A stretch of 25,822 nt of DNA from Syntrophaceae bacterium UBA6252 (GCA_002441265.1 DJVQ01000010.1:1-25822); one strand, 5' to 3'. Positions 16,542-23,890 are shown, numbered from the stretch's first letter. The notes: generated by a model from the letters alone, not told the origin. Numbers and translations are program-made.

Positions 16542-17594
16542 ATGGAAAAACTGAGGATCGGAATTCTTTTCGGCGGGATGTGCTCGGAGCGGGAGGTCTC
16601 CCTGAACAGCGGCCGGAACGTCTATGACAACCTGGACCGGGAGCGGTACGAGCCCGTCCCCCTCTTCATGGACGGGGAGGGGCGGCTGTGGCTTCTCCCG
16701 TGGCAGCTCGTGTCCCAGAACACGACGGTGGACATTTCGGAAAGAGCGGAGAAGGAAGCGCAAAGGGTCCCTTATGAGGACCTGAGGAAGACGATCGACT
16801 TCGCCTTCATCTGCCTCCACGGAAAGTACGGCGACGACGGCTGCATCCAGGGGCTCCTCGAACTGCTTCGGATCCCCTACACGGGATCGGGGGTGCTCGC
16901 TTCCGCCGTGGGGATGGACAAGGCCCTCCAGCAGAAGATCCTGGAAGCGGAGGGCATCGAGGTGCCCGCGAGCCTTGCCGTCTCCGGGGAGGAGTGGGCG
17001 GAGGACCGGGAGGGGGTCGAAAAGAGGATCGAGGAGACCTTCGGGTATCCCGTCGTCGTGAAGCCGACCCGGGAGGGATCGAGCGTCGGGGTGGCCATCG
17101 TGGGGGACAGGGCGTCCCTGCAGTCGGGCATGGAACAGGCCCTCGCCTGGGACGCGTCGGTCCTCGTGGAGGAGTATCTCGACGGGACGGAGTTCTCCGC
17201 CATCGTCCTGGAGGACGGTCCCCCCCGGGTCCTGTCGGTCACGGAAATCCGGCCCCAGAGCGCCTTTTTCACGTACGACGACAAGTACATGCCCGGCCGG
17301 TGCCGGAAGTTCACCCCCCCGAAAACCATTCCGAAGGAAACGACGGCGCGGATCCGGGAGGAAGTCCTCAGGGCCTACCGCGCCCTCGGGTTCCGGTCCT
17401 ACGGCCGGATGGACGGCTTCGTGACGAAGGACGGCCGGGTTCTCATCACCGACCCCAATTCCTCCTCCGGGATGGCCCCATCCTCCTTCTTCTTCGAGCA
17501 GGCGGCGGAGGCGGGCATGCTTCCTTCCATGATCCTCACGGAGCTGATCGAGGGGGCGAGGACGATTCACGGGAAGAAGCGGGGGCCGCTGTGA
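16542..17594 (+). CDS. ddl: D-alanine--D-alanine ligase family protein, copy 1
   Basis: A 350-residue ATP-grasp ligase that should join D-Ala to D-Ala for the UDP-MurNAc-pentapeptide. It keeps the E. coli DdlB catalytic residues: Glu16 (Glu15 in DdlB) in CSEREVSL, Ser180 (Ser150) in REGSSVG, and Lys248-Tyr249 (Lys215-Tyr216) in TYDDKYMPG. It also keeps the HGKYGDDG substrate loop. The metal loop is changed: the usual E-x-N-T-x-P-G-M-T reads DPNSSSGMA, so one Mg ligand is Asp304 instead of Glu and the Pro is lost. It is longer than DdlB mainly by an insertion around residues 45-80. A 70-base GC-rich gap separates it from alr. It is paralogous to the gene at 18673-19734. Confidence 0.9.
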   Translation: MEKLRIGILFGGMCSEREVSLNSGRNVYDNLDRERYEPVPLFMDGEGRLWLLPWQLVSQNTTVDISERAEKEAQRVPYEDLRKTIDFAFICLHGKYGDDGCIQGLLELLRIPYTGSGVLASAVGMDKALQQKILEAEGIEVPASLAVSGEEWAEDREGVEKRIEETFGYPVVVKPTREGSSVGVAIVGDRASLQSGMEQALAWDASVLVEEYLDGTEFSAIVLEDGPPRVLSVTEIRPQSAFFTYDDKYMPGRCRKFTPPKTIPKETTARIREEVLRAYRALGFRSYGRMDGFVTKDGRVLITDPNSSSGMAPSSFFFEQAAEAGMLPSMILTELIEGARTIHGKKRGPL

Positions 17595-17652
17595 GAGGGG
17601 CCGGCGGGACCCGGTCCGGGCGGGGACGCGCCGGCGGTTTGCGGAAAAGATC

Positions 17653-17681
17653 TTTACAGGGATGTCAAATATCACTATATC
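17653..17681 (+). promoter_or_regulatory. Candidate sigma-70 promoter of the outer-membrane protein gene
   Basis: TTTACA (17653-17658), a 17-base spacer and TATATC (17676-17681), in an AT-rich island within GC-rich DNA. The start would be about 30 bases before the ATG at 17719. Confidence 0.6.
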
Positions 17682-17718
17682 TGACTCCAGCAAAGCCGGT
17701 TTCGAAGGAGGGATGGCC

Positions 17719-18498
17719 ATGAAGAAGAGGATGCTCCTCAAAGGGACGGCGGTTCTTTTCCTGGTGCTCGCCGTGTTCGTTTCCCAGGGGATGGCCGTGG
17801 AACTGGGCGCCCGGGGGTATTACTGGTTTCCCCATTTCTCCGGAACGTTTCGCGCCGATTCGAACGGAATCGAGGGGACCGACATCGATCTCGGGGGGGA
17901 CCTGGGGATCGACGACCGGAATCTCCCCTTCGTCGAAATCTTCGCGGGGCTCGGGAAGCACCACCTGAGCTTCATGTACACCCGCCTGAATTACGCCGAC
18001 TCGGCGAGCCTCCCCCGGTCCATCGTGTTTCTGGGCAAGACCTATAACGCGGGGGATCTCGTGGACACGGACGTGAACGTCCAGATGCTCGACTTCGAGT
18101 ACCAGTACGATCTCATCAACCTGGAAAACCTGCTCGCCGGTTTCTCCGTCGGGGTCATCGGCAAGGTGAAATACATCGCCGGGGAGGCGCGGCTGACCAA
18201 CCTCACCGGGGGATACCATGAGAGCAAGAGCTTCGGGATCCCGGTCCCCATGGTGGGGGCGGGGGCCCACATCGGACTGCTCCTGAACATCCTGGAAGCC
18301 CGGGCGAAGATCGCCGGGATCGGGTTCTCGGGGAACTGGTTTTACGAGGGCCTTGCCGACATCTCCTGGACGCCCTTTCCCTTCCTGGACATTCACGGGG
18401 GCTATCGCATTATCAAGCTCGACCTGGAGGACGTGAGCGACGTGTACGCCGACTTCGAATTTTCCGGTCCTTATGCGGGCCTGACCATCAGCTTCTGA
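17719..18498 (+). CDS. Predicted outer-membrane beta-barrel protein
   Basis: A 259-residue protein with a clear signal peptide (MKKRMLLKG, a hydrophobic core, cut after QGMA near residue 26). Alternating polar/aromatic strands follow and the chain ends in YAGLTISF, whose terminal Phe is typical of outer-membrane barrels. I chose ATG 17719, seven bases after AAGGAGG; ATG 17713 is too close to that site and the longer frame to 17662 overlaps the promoter. Function is unknown. It has the look of small OmpW/OmpA-barrel-like proteins, but no family is assigned. It is sandwiched between the two Ddl-type ligase genes. Its stop codon TGA is the first three bases of palindromic repeat copy 2. Confidence 0.85.
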   Translation: MKKRMLLKGTAVLFLVLAVFVSQGMAVELGARGYYWFPHFSGTFRADSNGIEGTDIDLGGDLGIDDRNLPFVEIFAGLGKHHLSFMYTRLNYADSASLPRSIVFLGKTYNAGDLVDTDVNVQMLDFEYQYDLINLENLLAGFSVGVIGKVKYIAGEARLTNLTGGYHESKSFGIPVPMVGAGAHIGLLLNILEARAKIAGIGFSGNWFYEGLADISWTPFPFLDIHGGYRIIKLDLEDVSDVYADFEFSGPYAGLTISF

Positions 18499-18621
18499 CG
18501 GCTTCGTAAAAAGTTCCTATGCTGTCCCTTCATCTCTCCTCCCTGCAGCGTACGAAAAAGTACGCTTCAGTCGTCGAGATTCGGACGCCTTGGCTGTGGA
18601 ACTTTTTCCTTTGCCGTTCGA
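18496..18621 (+). repeat. Palindromic intergenic repeat, copy 2
   Basis: Starts TGACGGCTTCGTAAAAAGTTC and ends with the imperfect inverted copy GAACTTTTTCCTTTGCCGTTC. The central hairpin is AGCGTAC/GTACGCT (18547-18566), followed by GAGATTCGGACGCC. It shares order, spacing and boxes with copies 1 and 3. Its first bases form the stop codon of the outer-membrane protein gene. Confidence 0.85.
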
Positions 18622-18638
18622 AGCGAAGTTTTATACTG
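18612..18638 (+). promoter_or_regulatory. Weak candidate promoter for the second ddl-like gene
   Basis: TTGCCG (18612-18617) and TATACT (18633-18638) are 15 bases apart. The -35 lies in the arm of repeat copy 2. The -10 is good but the spacing is short. Confidence 0.25.
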
Positions 18639-18672
18639 TAATGCGTTCAATGGTTTTTTCAGGGGGATCTTC

Positions 18673-19734
18673 TTGAGCGGAGGGAGCGGAAAACTGAGAG
18701 TCGCCGTCGTCATGGGAGGGGTCTCCTCGGAAAAGGAGGTCTCCCTGGAGAGCGGGAGGAACATCTTCACGAAGATGGACCGGGGAAAGTACGATCCCGT
18801 GCCCGTCTTCATGGATGGGGAGGCCCGTTTCTGGGAAATCCCCCTCAAGCTTCTCATGCGGAACTCCACGGCGGACATCGAGATGGACCTGGAGGAGGAG
18901 GCGAAGCGGATCCCGTACGAGGAGATGCCCTCCCGGTTCGATTTCGTCTATATCGGCCTTCATGGAAAGTACGGCGAGGACGGCTGCCTCCAGGGGCTCC
19001 TGGAACTGCTCCGGGTCCCCTACACCGGTTCCGGCGTCCTCGGGTCGGCCCTGGGAATGGACAAGCACGCAGCCCGGAAAGTCCTCTCCGCGGCGGGGAT
19101 CGCCGTGCCGGCGACCCTGGCCGTGTCCCTGGAACGGTGGGAGGCGGACCGGGAGGAGATCCTCGGCCGGATCGAAAGCGAAATCGGGTTTCCCTGCGTC
19201 GTCAAGCCCTCCCGGGAGGGCTGCAGCACCGCCATCCGGAAGATCCACGGAAAGCAGGGACTCCCGGAGGCCCTGGAGGGCGCCTTTCAGTGGGACGCCC
19301 TCGCCCTGGTGGAGGAGTTCCTCACGGGGATGGAAGTGACCTGCGGCGTTCTCGGAAACGAGAACCCCGAGGCCCTCGTCCCGTCGGAGACGATCCCCAC
19401 CCAGGACATCCTGTCCCTGGAGGACAAGTTCCTCTACGGGCAGGGAGAGAACAAGACCCCCGCCCGCCTCCCGCAGGAGATGCTGGAAAAGATCCGGGAA
19501 ACGGCCGTCCGGGCCTACCGGGCGCTCGGCCTTAGGGCCTACGCGCGGATCGACATGTTCGTCCGGCAGGACGGGGAGGTGGCGGTCCTCGAACCGAACA
19601 CCCTTCCCGGGATGACCCCCTCCACCGTTCTCTTTCACCAGGCCGCGGCGGCGGGAATGACCCAGGGGGGGCTCATCGACCGGGTCATCGCACATTCCCT
19701 GGAAGCGCACGGGAGAAAGAAAGGTCCCCTGTAA
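18673..19734 (+). CDS. D-alanine--D-alanine ligase family protein, copy 2 (divergent active site)
   Basis: A 353-residue ATP-grasp ligase paralogous to copy 1, starting at TTG 18673 after AGGGGG. It keeps Glu20 (DdlB Glu15) in SSEKEVSL, HGKYGEDG, and a canonical metal loop LEPNTLPGMT (Glu307, Asn309). Two residues of the catalytic triad are changed: the DdlB Ser150 position is Cys184 (REGCSTA) and the Tyr216 position is Phe253 (LEDKFLYG). In the family, Phe at this Tyr position is found in Leuconostoc ligase and in DdlB mutants that make D-Ala-D-Lac. The product may therefore be a depsipeptide or another D-Ala-D-X dipeptide; ordinary D-Ala-D-Ala activity remains possible. mlaE begins three bases after its stop. 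Confidence 0.88.
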   Translation: MSGGSGKLRVAVVMGGVSSEKEVSLESGRNIFTKMDRGKYDPVPVFMDGEARFWEIPLKLLMRNSTADIEMDLEEEAKRIPYEEMPSRFDFVYIGLHGKYGEDGCLQGLLELLRVPYTGSGVLGSALGMDKHAARKVLSAAGIAVPATLAVSLERWEADREEILGRIESEIGFPCVVKPSREGCSTAIRKIHGKQGLPEALEGAFQWDALALVEEFLTGMEVTCGVLGNENPEALVPSETIPTQDILSLEDKFLYGQGENKTPARLPQEMLEKIRETAVRAYRALGLRAYARIDMFVRQDGEVAVLEPNTLPGMTPSTVLFHQAAAAGMTQGGLIDRVIAHSLEAHGRKKGPL

Positions 19735-19737
19735 CCG

Positions 19738-20517
19738 ATGAACCGGATCGCCCAGGTCATCGACCAGTTCGGCAGGAGCGTCCTTCGGGGCGTCGAGGAG
19801 ATGGGAAGCATGCTCCTGCTCCTCATCTCCGCCATCGGCTGGATGGTACGGCCGCCCCTGAAGCTGCGCCTTATCTTCAAGCAGATGGAGTTCGTGGGCG
19901 TCAAGTCCATCTTCGTGGTTCTCCTGACGGGGACGTTCACCGGCATGGTCATGGCCCTCCAGGGGTACTACGGATTCCGCATGTTCAGCGCGGAGAGCCT
20001 GGTGGGGTCCACGGTGGCGCTGGGCATGACCCGGGAGCTGGGCCCCGTCCTCACGTCCCTCATGGTGACCGCCCGGGCCGGCTCGGCCATGGCGGCGGAA
20101 CTGGGCACCATGCGGGTGACCGAGCAGATCGACGCCCTCTACGTCATGGCGGCGAACCCCGTCAAGCACCTCATCGTTCCCAGGATCGTGGCGACGGTCC
20201 TCATGCTCCCGCTGCTCACCGTCGTTTCCGATTTCATGGGCATCATCGGAGGCTACTTCGTGGGGGTTCCCCTCCTCGGCATCAACGAGGGGGCCTTCGT
20301 GAAAAACATCACCAAGTACGTGGATCTCTCGGACATTTACAACGGCCTTACCAAGGCGGCGGTTTTCGGTCTCATCCTCGCCCTCGTCGGCTGCTACAAG
20401 GGGTTCAACACCAAGGGCGGCGCGGAAGGGGTGGGCAGGGCGACCACGGAAGCGGTGGTCCTTGCCTCGATTTCCATCCTGATCAGCGACTACTTCCTCA
20501 CGGCGATCATGTTCTAG
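19738..20517 (+). CDS. mlaE: MlaE-type ABC transporter permease (lipid transport)
   Basis: A 259-residue inner-membrane permease of the MlaE/YrbE family. It works with MlaF and MlaD to move phospholipid between the inner and outer membranes. About five hydrophobic segments are visible and the family core is clear: GTFTGMVMALQGYYGF, GMTRELGPVLTSLMVTARAG, and MAAELGTMRVTEQIDAL. The length is typical. It begins three bases after the ligase stop, with no strong ribosome-binding site, so it is probably translated by coupling. The mlaF ATG lies four bases after its stop. Confidence 0.95.
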   Translation: MNRIAQVIDQFGRSVLRGVEEMGSMLLLLISAIGWMVRPPLKLRLIFKQMEFVGVKSIFVVLLTGTFTGMVMALQGYYGFRMFSAESLVGSTVALGMTRELGPVLTSLMVTARAGSAMAAELGTMRVTEQIDALYVMAANPVKHLIVPRIVATVLMLPLLTVVSDFMGIIGGYFVGVPLLGINEGAFVKNITKYVDLSDIYNGLTKAAVFGLILALVGCYKGFNTKGGAEGVGRATTEAVVLASISILISDYFLTAIMF

Positions 20518-20521
20518 GGCC

Positions 20522-21298
20522 ATGGCGGACAACGGAAATTCCTCGAAACCGATGATCGAACTGGTGGACATTCACAAGTCCTTCGGAAAACAGCACGTCC
20601 TGGACGGCGTCAATCTGACGGTGGAGCAGGGGAAAACGACGGTCATCATCGGCCGGAGCGGCGGCGGGAAGAGCGTGGTCCTGAAACACATGATCGGCCT
20701 CCTCAAACCGGACAGCGGGAAGGTCCTCGTGGAGGGGACGGACATCGCCCGGATGGGCGACCGGGAGCTGAACGAGGTGCGGAAGAAATTCGGCATGCTC
20801 TTCCAGGAGGCCGCCCTTTTCGATTCCATGAACGTGGCGGAAAACGTGGCCTTCCCCCTCCGGGAGCACACGAGGAAGAAGGACCGGGAAATCATGGAAA
20901 TCGTCCGGGAAAACCTCCATTCCGTGGGGCTCCCAGACGTGGAGAGCAAGATGCCCTCGGAACTGAGCGGCGGGATGCGGAAACGGGTGGGCCTCGCCCG
21001 GGCGCTCGCCATGCGGCCCCGGATCATCCTCTTCGACGAGCCCACGACCGGCCTCGACCCCGTCATGACCGAGGCGATCAACGAACTCATCATCCGGACC
21101 CAGAAGGACTTCAACCTGACCTGCGTGGTCATCAGCCACGACATCCAGTCCATCTTCACCGTGGGCCACCGGATCGCCATGCTGTACGACGGCAAAATCA
21201 TCGAGTACGGGACGCCGGATGAGATCCGGGCTTCCCGGAACCCGGTCCTGGTTCAGTTTCTCTCGGGAAACCTGGAGGGACCCATCAGCGTTCTGTAG
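20522..21298 (+). CDS. mlaF: MlaF-type ABC transporter ATPase
   Basis: A 258-residue ATP-binding subunit of the Mla lipid transporter. It contains Walker A GRSGGGKS, a Q-loop in MLFQEAALF, the signature LSGGMRKRVGLARAL, Walker B IILFDEPTTGLDP, and an H-loop in VVISHD. It follows mlaE by four bases. No mlaB (STAS protein), mlaC or mlaA gene is found in this window, so the system here consists of only the E, F and D components. Confidence 0.95.
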   Translation: MADNGNSSKPMIELVDIHKSFGKQHVLDGVNLTVEQGKTTVIIGRSGGGKSVVLKHMIGLLKPDSGKVLVEGTDIARMGDRELNEVRKKFGMLFQEAALFDSMNVAENVAFPLREHTRKKDREIMEIVRENLHSVGLPDVESKMPSELSGGMRKRVGLARALAMRPRIILFDEPTTGLDPVMTEAINELIIRTQKDFNLTCVVISHDIQSIFTVGHRIAMLYDGKIIEYGTPDEIRASRNPVLVQFLSGNLEGPISVL

Positions 21299-21332
21299 GC
21301 ATCGGCTGTTTGAATCACCCCTGGAGGAAACC

Positions 21333-22763
21333 ATGGTATCCATCAGCACGGAAGCAAAGGTAGGGCTCTTCGTCCTTGTGGCCCTCATCATCCTCGGTTA
21401 CATGTCGTTCCGCGTGGGGCAGTACGGGTTCGGCCTGAAAAAAGGCTACACCGTGGAGGCCGTTTTCGACAATGTGGCCGGGCTGAACCGGGACGCCGAC
21501 GTCATGATCGCCGGGGTCACGGTGGGCAAGGTGGAGTCCATCGGCCTTCGGGAAGGCAGGGCGCTGGTGACCCTTCGCATCGAACCGAACGTCCGTCTGG
21601 AGAAGGACGTCATCGCTTCCATCAAGACCCACGGAATCCTGGGAGACAAGTACATCGAGATCATCCCGGGCACGAAGGGGGAGGCCTGGCTGGAGCAGGG
21701 GGGGGAGATCGACCGGGTGCAGCGGCAGGCGGACATGGACAAGCTCCTCCTCGAACTCGGAAACATCGCCAATGACGTGATGTCCGTGACGGCGTCCCTG
21801 AAAAAGGTCCTGGGCGGGGAGGAGGGGGAAGCCAACCTCCAGCGGATCATCTCGAACACCCGGGATCTGACGGAAAATCTGAACAACCTGGTGAAACAGA
21901 ACGACGAGAAATTCCACATCATGGTGTCGAGCTTCACCAAGGCGTCGGAAGGAATGGAAAAAACCTTCGCCTCTCTCAGCGAGATCACGGGAAAGATCAA
22001 CAAGGGCGAGGGGACCTTCGGGAAACTCGTGAACGACGAGAGCGTCTTCGAACATCTCGACAAGACCGTGGCCTCCCTGAACGAGATCACCGCGAAGATC
22101 AACGAGGGGAAAGGGTCCATCGGAAAGCTCGTGAACGACGAGGAGACGGTGGACACGCTGAACGCGAGCCTGAAGAGCATCGACCGGGGCATGGAGGGCA
22201 TCAACAATTTCGTTTCCAAGGCCGACCAGTTCCGGACCTTCCTGAGCTATCGGGGGGAATACCTCTTCGACAGCGGGGACGGAAAAGGGTACCTGGAGCT
22301 GAAGCTCCAGCCCAAGGAGGACAAGTTCTACATCCTCGGGGTCGTGGCCGATCCCCGGGGAAAGCGGAAGACCATCGAAAGCACGACCGGCGGGGTCACC
22401 ACGGTCACGAACGAATGGGACCGGAGCCAGATCCTCTTCAACGCGGAAATCGGCAAGCGCTTCCGGGACGTGGTCCTCCGCGGCGGGCTTCTTGAATCCA
22501 CCGGCGGCGTCGGGATCGATTATTTCGCTTTCGACGACCGCCTCAAGCTCACCTTCGAAGCCTTCGACTTCGACCGGGACCGGGACCCCCACCTGAAGGC
22601 GTACGGCGAGTACAGGCTGTTGAAGCACGTCTACCTGTCCGCCGGCTGGGACAATTTCATGAGGGGAGGGGACGACAGCTCGCCCTTCGTCGGCCTCGGC
22701 ATCCGTTTCGAGGACGAGGACCTCAAGTATCTCCTCAGCAGCGCCCCCCTGCCGACGCAGTGA
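21333..22763 (+). CDS. mlaD: MlaD-type MCE protein, long form with internal repeats and strand-rich C-terminus
   Basis: A 476-residue substrate-binding MCE protein. One N-terminal membrane helix (about 9-25) is followed by a single MCE domain (about 39-118) with VFDNVAGLNRDADV and GILGDKYIEI. A helical region (about 130-305) follows. It contains two ~33-residue repeats (214-246 and 248-280) sharing EIT-K-IN-G-G--GKLVNDE. The C-terminal region (about 306-465) is rich in alternating strands and aromatic residues. This layout is much longer than E. coli MlaD (about 180 residues) and resembles the trans-envelope MlaD form with a C-terminal outer-membrane barrel described in diderm Firmicutes. The ATG at 21333 follows GGAGG; an in-phase frame upstream lies within mlaF. 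Confidence 0.93.
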   Translation: MVSISTEAKVGLFVLVALIILGYMSFRVGQYGFGLKKGYTVEAVFDNVAGLNRDADVMIAGVTVGKVESIGLREGRALVTLRIEPNVRLEKDVIASIKTHGILGDKYIEIIPGTKGEAWLEQGGEIDRVQRQADMDKLLLELGNIANDVMSVTASLKKVLGGEEGEANLQRIISNTRDLTENLNNLVKQNDEKFHIMVSSFTKASEGMEKTFASLSEITGKINKGEGTFGKLVNDESVFEHLDKTVASLNEITAKINEGKGSIGKLVNDEETVDTLNASLKSIDRGMEGINNFVSKADQFRTFLSYRGEYLFDSGDGKGYLELKLQPKEDKFYILGVVADPRGKRKTIESTTGGVTTVTNEWDRSQILFNAEIGKRFRDVVLRGGLLESTGGVGIDYFAFDDRLKLTFEAFDFDRDRDPHLKAYGEYRLLKHVYLSAGWDNFMRGGDDSSPFVGLGIRFEDEDLKYLLSSAPLPTQ

Positions 22764-22775
22764 CGGTTCTCGCGC

Positions 22776-22866
22776 CGGGGCTGAAGCCCGTTACCCGGGG
22801 GGGATCTCCGGTTTCGTAGCCCGGCCCTTCAGGGCCGGCGGGAGGCGCACCGGGGCTAAGCCCCGG
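22776..22866. repeat. Array of three GC-rich hairpins
   Basis: Three inverted repeats follow mlaD: CGGGGCTGAAGCCCG (about 22776-22790), CCGGCCCTTCAGGGCCGG (22821-22838) and CCGGGGCTAAGCCCCGG (22850-22866). They share a GGGCT(g)AAGCCC core, seen in dispersed palindromic elements of many GC-rich genomes. They may also terminate or stabilise the mla transcript, but no T run follows. Confidence 0.6.
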
Positions 22867-22898
22867 ACGATGTTCCCTGTTTCGTTTTGCCCGGCCTC

Positions 22899-22926
22899 TT
22901 GACATTTTCGAAAAAAGCATTATTTT
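22899..22926 (+). promoter_or_regulatory. Candidate promoter for the HEIVH protein / FmdB pair
   Basis: TTGACA (22899-22904), a 16-base spacer and TATTTT (22921-22926), in an AT-rich patch about 30 bases before the ATG at 22957. Confidence 0.55.
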
Positions 22927-22956
22927 ATTGCCGAAAAAGCGGGCAGGGATGTTCCC

Positions 22957-23475
22957 ATGTACTTCAACCGGAAAGAACTTACCCTCGTAAGGAACAGTTT
23001 TTTCCAGGCGGAAAAACTGGCGGAGCGTTATTTCGGGCTCCGCGGGGACGACTGGGACCGGCACCGCTACGAAATCAAAACCCTCTACTATCTCGACGAG
23101 CACGAGAAGACCGACGGGGCCTTCGCCCATCTCTTCCGGTACGAACTGGAGAGGAAGGGCGACGGCGGGGAAGGGGGGCACTTTTACCGGATCTGCCTCC
23201 AGGACGACCGGATTCTGGACGCCCTCGAGCGCGGAAGTTCCTACATCAAGCTCGATCCGCTCATGCTGTACATCGCGGCCCACGAGATCGTCCATGTGAT
23301 CCGGTTCGACACGGGGGAAAGCGATTTCCATCTCCCCCCGGAGGAGAAAAAGAAAGAGGAAGAGACGGTTCACAGGATCACGAAAAACCTGCTCGGTCCC
23401 GTGGCGGGATCGGACATGAACCTCGTCCTCGAATGTTTCAGCGATCAATACCTGATTACGGAAGTATATCAATAG
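22957..23475 (+). CDS. Hypothetical protein with an HEIVH zinc-peptidase-like motif
   Basis: A 172-residue soluble protein with no signal peptide or membrane helix. It is not assigned to a family. The sequence AAHEIVHVIRF (about 108-118) fits the HExxH zinc motif within a helix. A later Glu in LVLECFSDQY near the C-terminus could be a third ligand, as in gluzincin-like enzymes, but this is inference. The N-terminal half contains aromatic-rich helices. The ATG has an AGGGA site about eight bases upstream and a promoter-like sequence just before it. The FmdB-type gene follows 22 bases later, so the two probably share a transcript. It could be a minimal metallopeptidase or a degenerate, non-catalytic relative. 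Confidence 0.7.
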   Translation: MYFNRKELTLVRNSFFQAEKLAERYFGLRGDDWDRHRYEIKTLYYLDEHEKTDGAFAHLFRYELERKGDGGEGGHFYRICLQDDRILDALERGSSYIKLDPLMLYIAAHEIVHVIRFDTGESDFHLPPEEKKKEEETVHRITKNLLGPVAGSDMNLVLECFSDQYLITEVYQ

Positions 23476-23497
23476 ATTTTTGGTGGAGGTTCCAGAC

Positions 23498-23770
23498 ATG
23501 CCCATCTACGAGTACAAATGCAGGAAATGCGGAAAGCAGTTTGAGCTTTTCCAGAAAATGAGCGACGAGGACATCCGTTCCTGCCGTTTCTGCGATGGTC
23601 CCGTGAAAAAGCTCATGTCCCTGTCATCCTTTCACCTGAAAGGCTCGGGATGGTACACCACGGATTACGGCGGAAAGAAACCCTCCACGGCGGAAAGGGA
23701 GAAGAAGGAAGAAACGAAAACGGAAACGGCCGCCCCCTCGTCGTCGGAAACGGCCGCCAAGAAGGAATAA
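23498..23770 (+). CDS. FmdB-family zinc ribbon protein
   Basis: A 90-residue protein that begins MPIYEYKCRKCGKQFE and has a second pair CRFC, giving the CxxC...CxxC zinc ribbon of the FmdB (putative regulatory protein) family. A low-complexity tail rich in Lys, Glu, Thr and Ala follows. ATG 23498 is preceded by GGTGGAGG at a good distance, and the in-frame GTG-type start upstream is not needed. The molecular role of this family is poorly defined; regulation of an amidase/formamidase operon gave it the name. A strong terminator follows. Confidence 0.92.
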   Translation: MPIYEYKCRKCGKQFELFQKMSDEDIRSCRFCDGPVKKLMSLSSFHLKGSGWYTTDYGGKKPSTAEREKKEETKTETAAPSSSETAAKKE

Positions 23771-23788
23771 CCGAAACCGGAAAAACGG

Positions 23789-23826
23789 AAAGGGGCTTCA
23801 CCGTTCAGGGAGAAGCCCCTTTTTTC
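23789..23826 (+). terminator. Rho-independent terminator after the FmdB gene
   Basis: The stem AAAGGGGCTTC / GAAGCCCCTTT has a loop of about 12 bases and is followed by a run of T ending in TTTTTTC. It ends the plus-strand transcript before the convergent methyltransferase gene. It has an A run on its left side, so it could also serve the minus-strand operon. Confidence 0.88.
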
Positions 23827-23890
23827 TTGTCCTGAAATTCCCTCCCCTCAGTCAGAGTGCGTCCCGTCGCCGGGAAAAGGCGGCCCGGCG

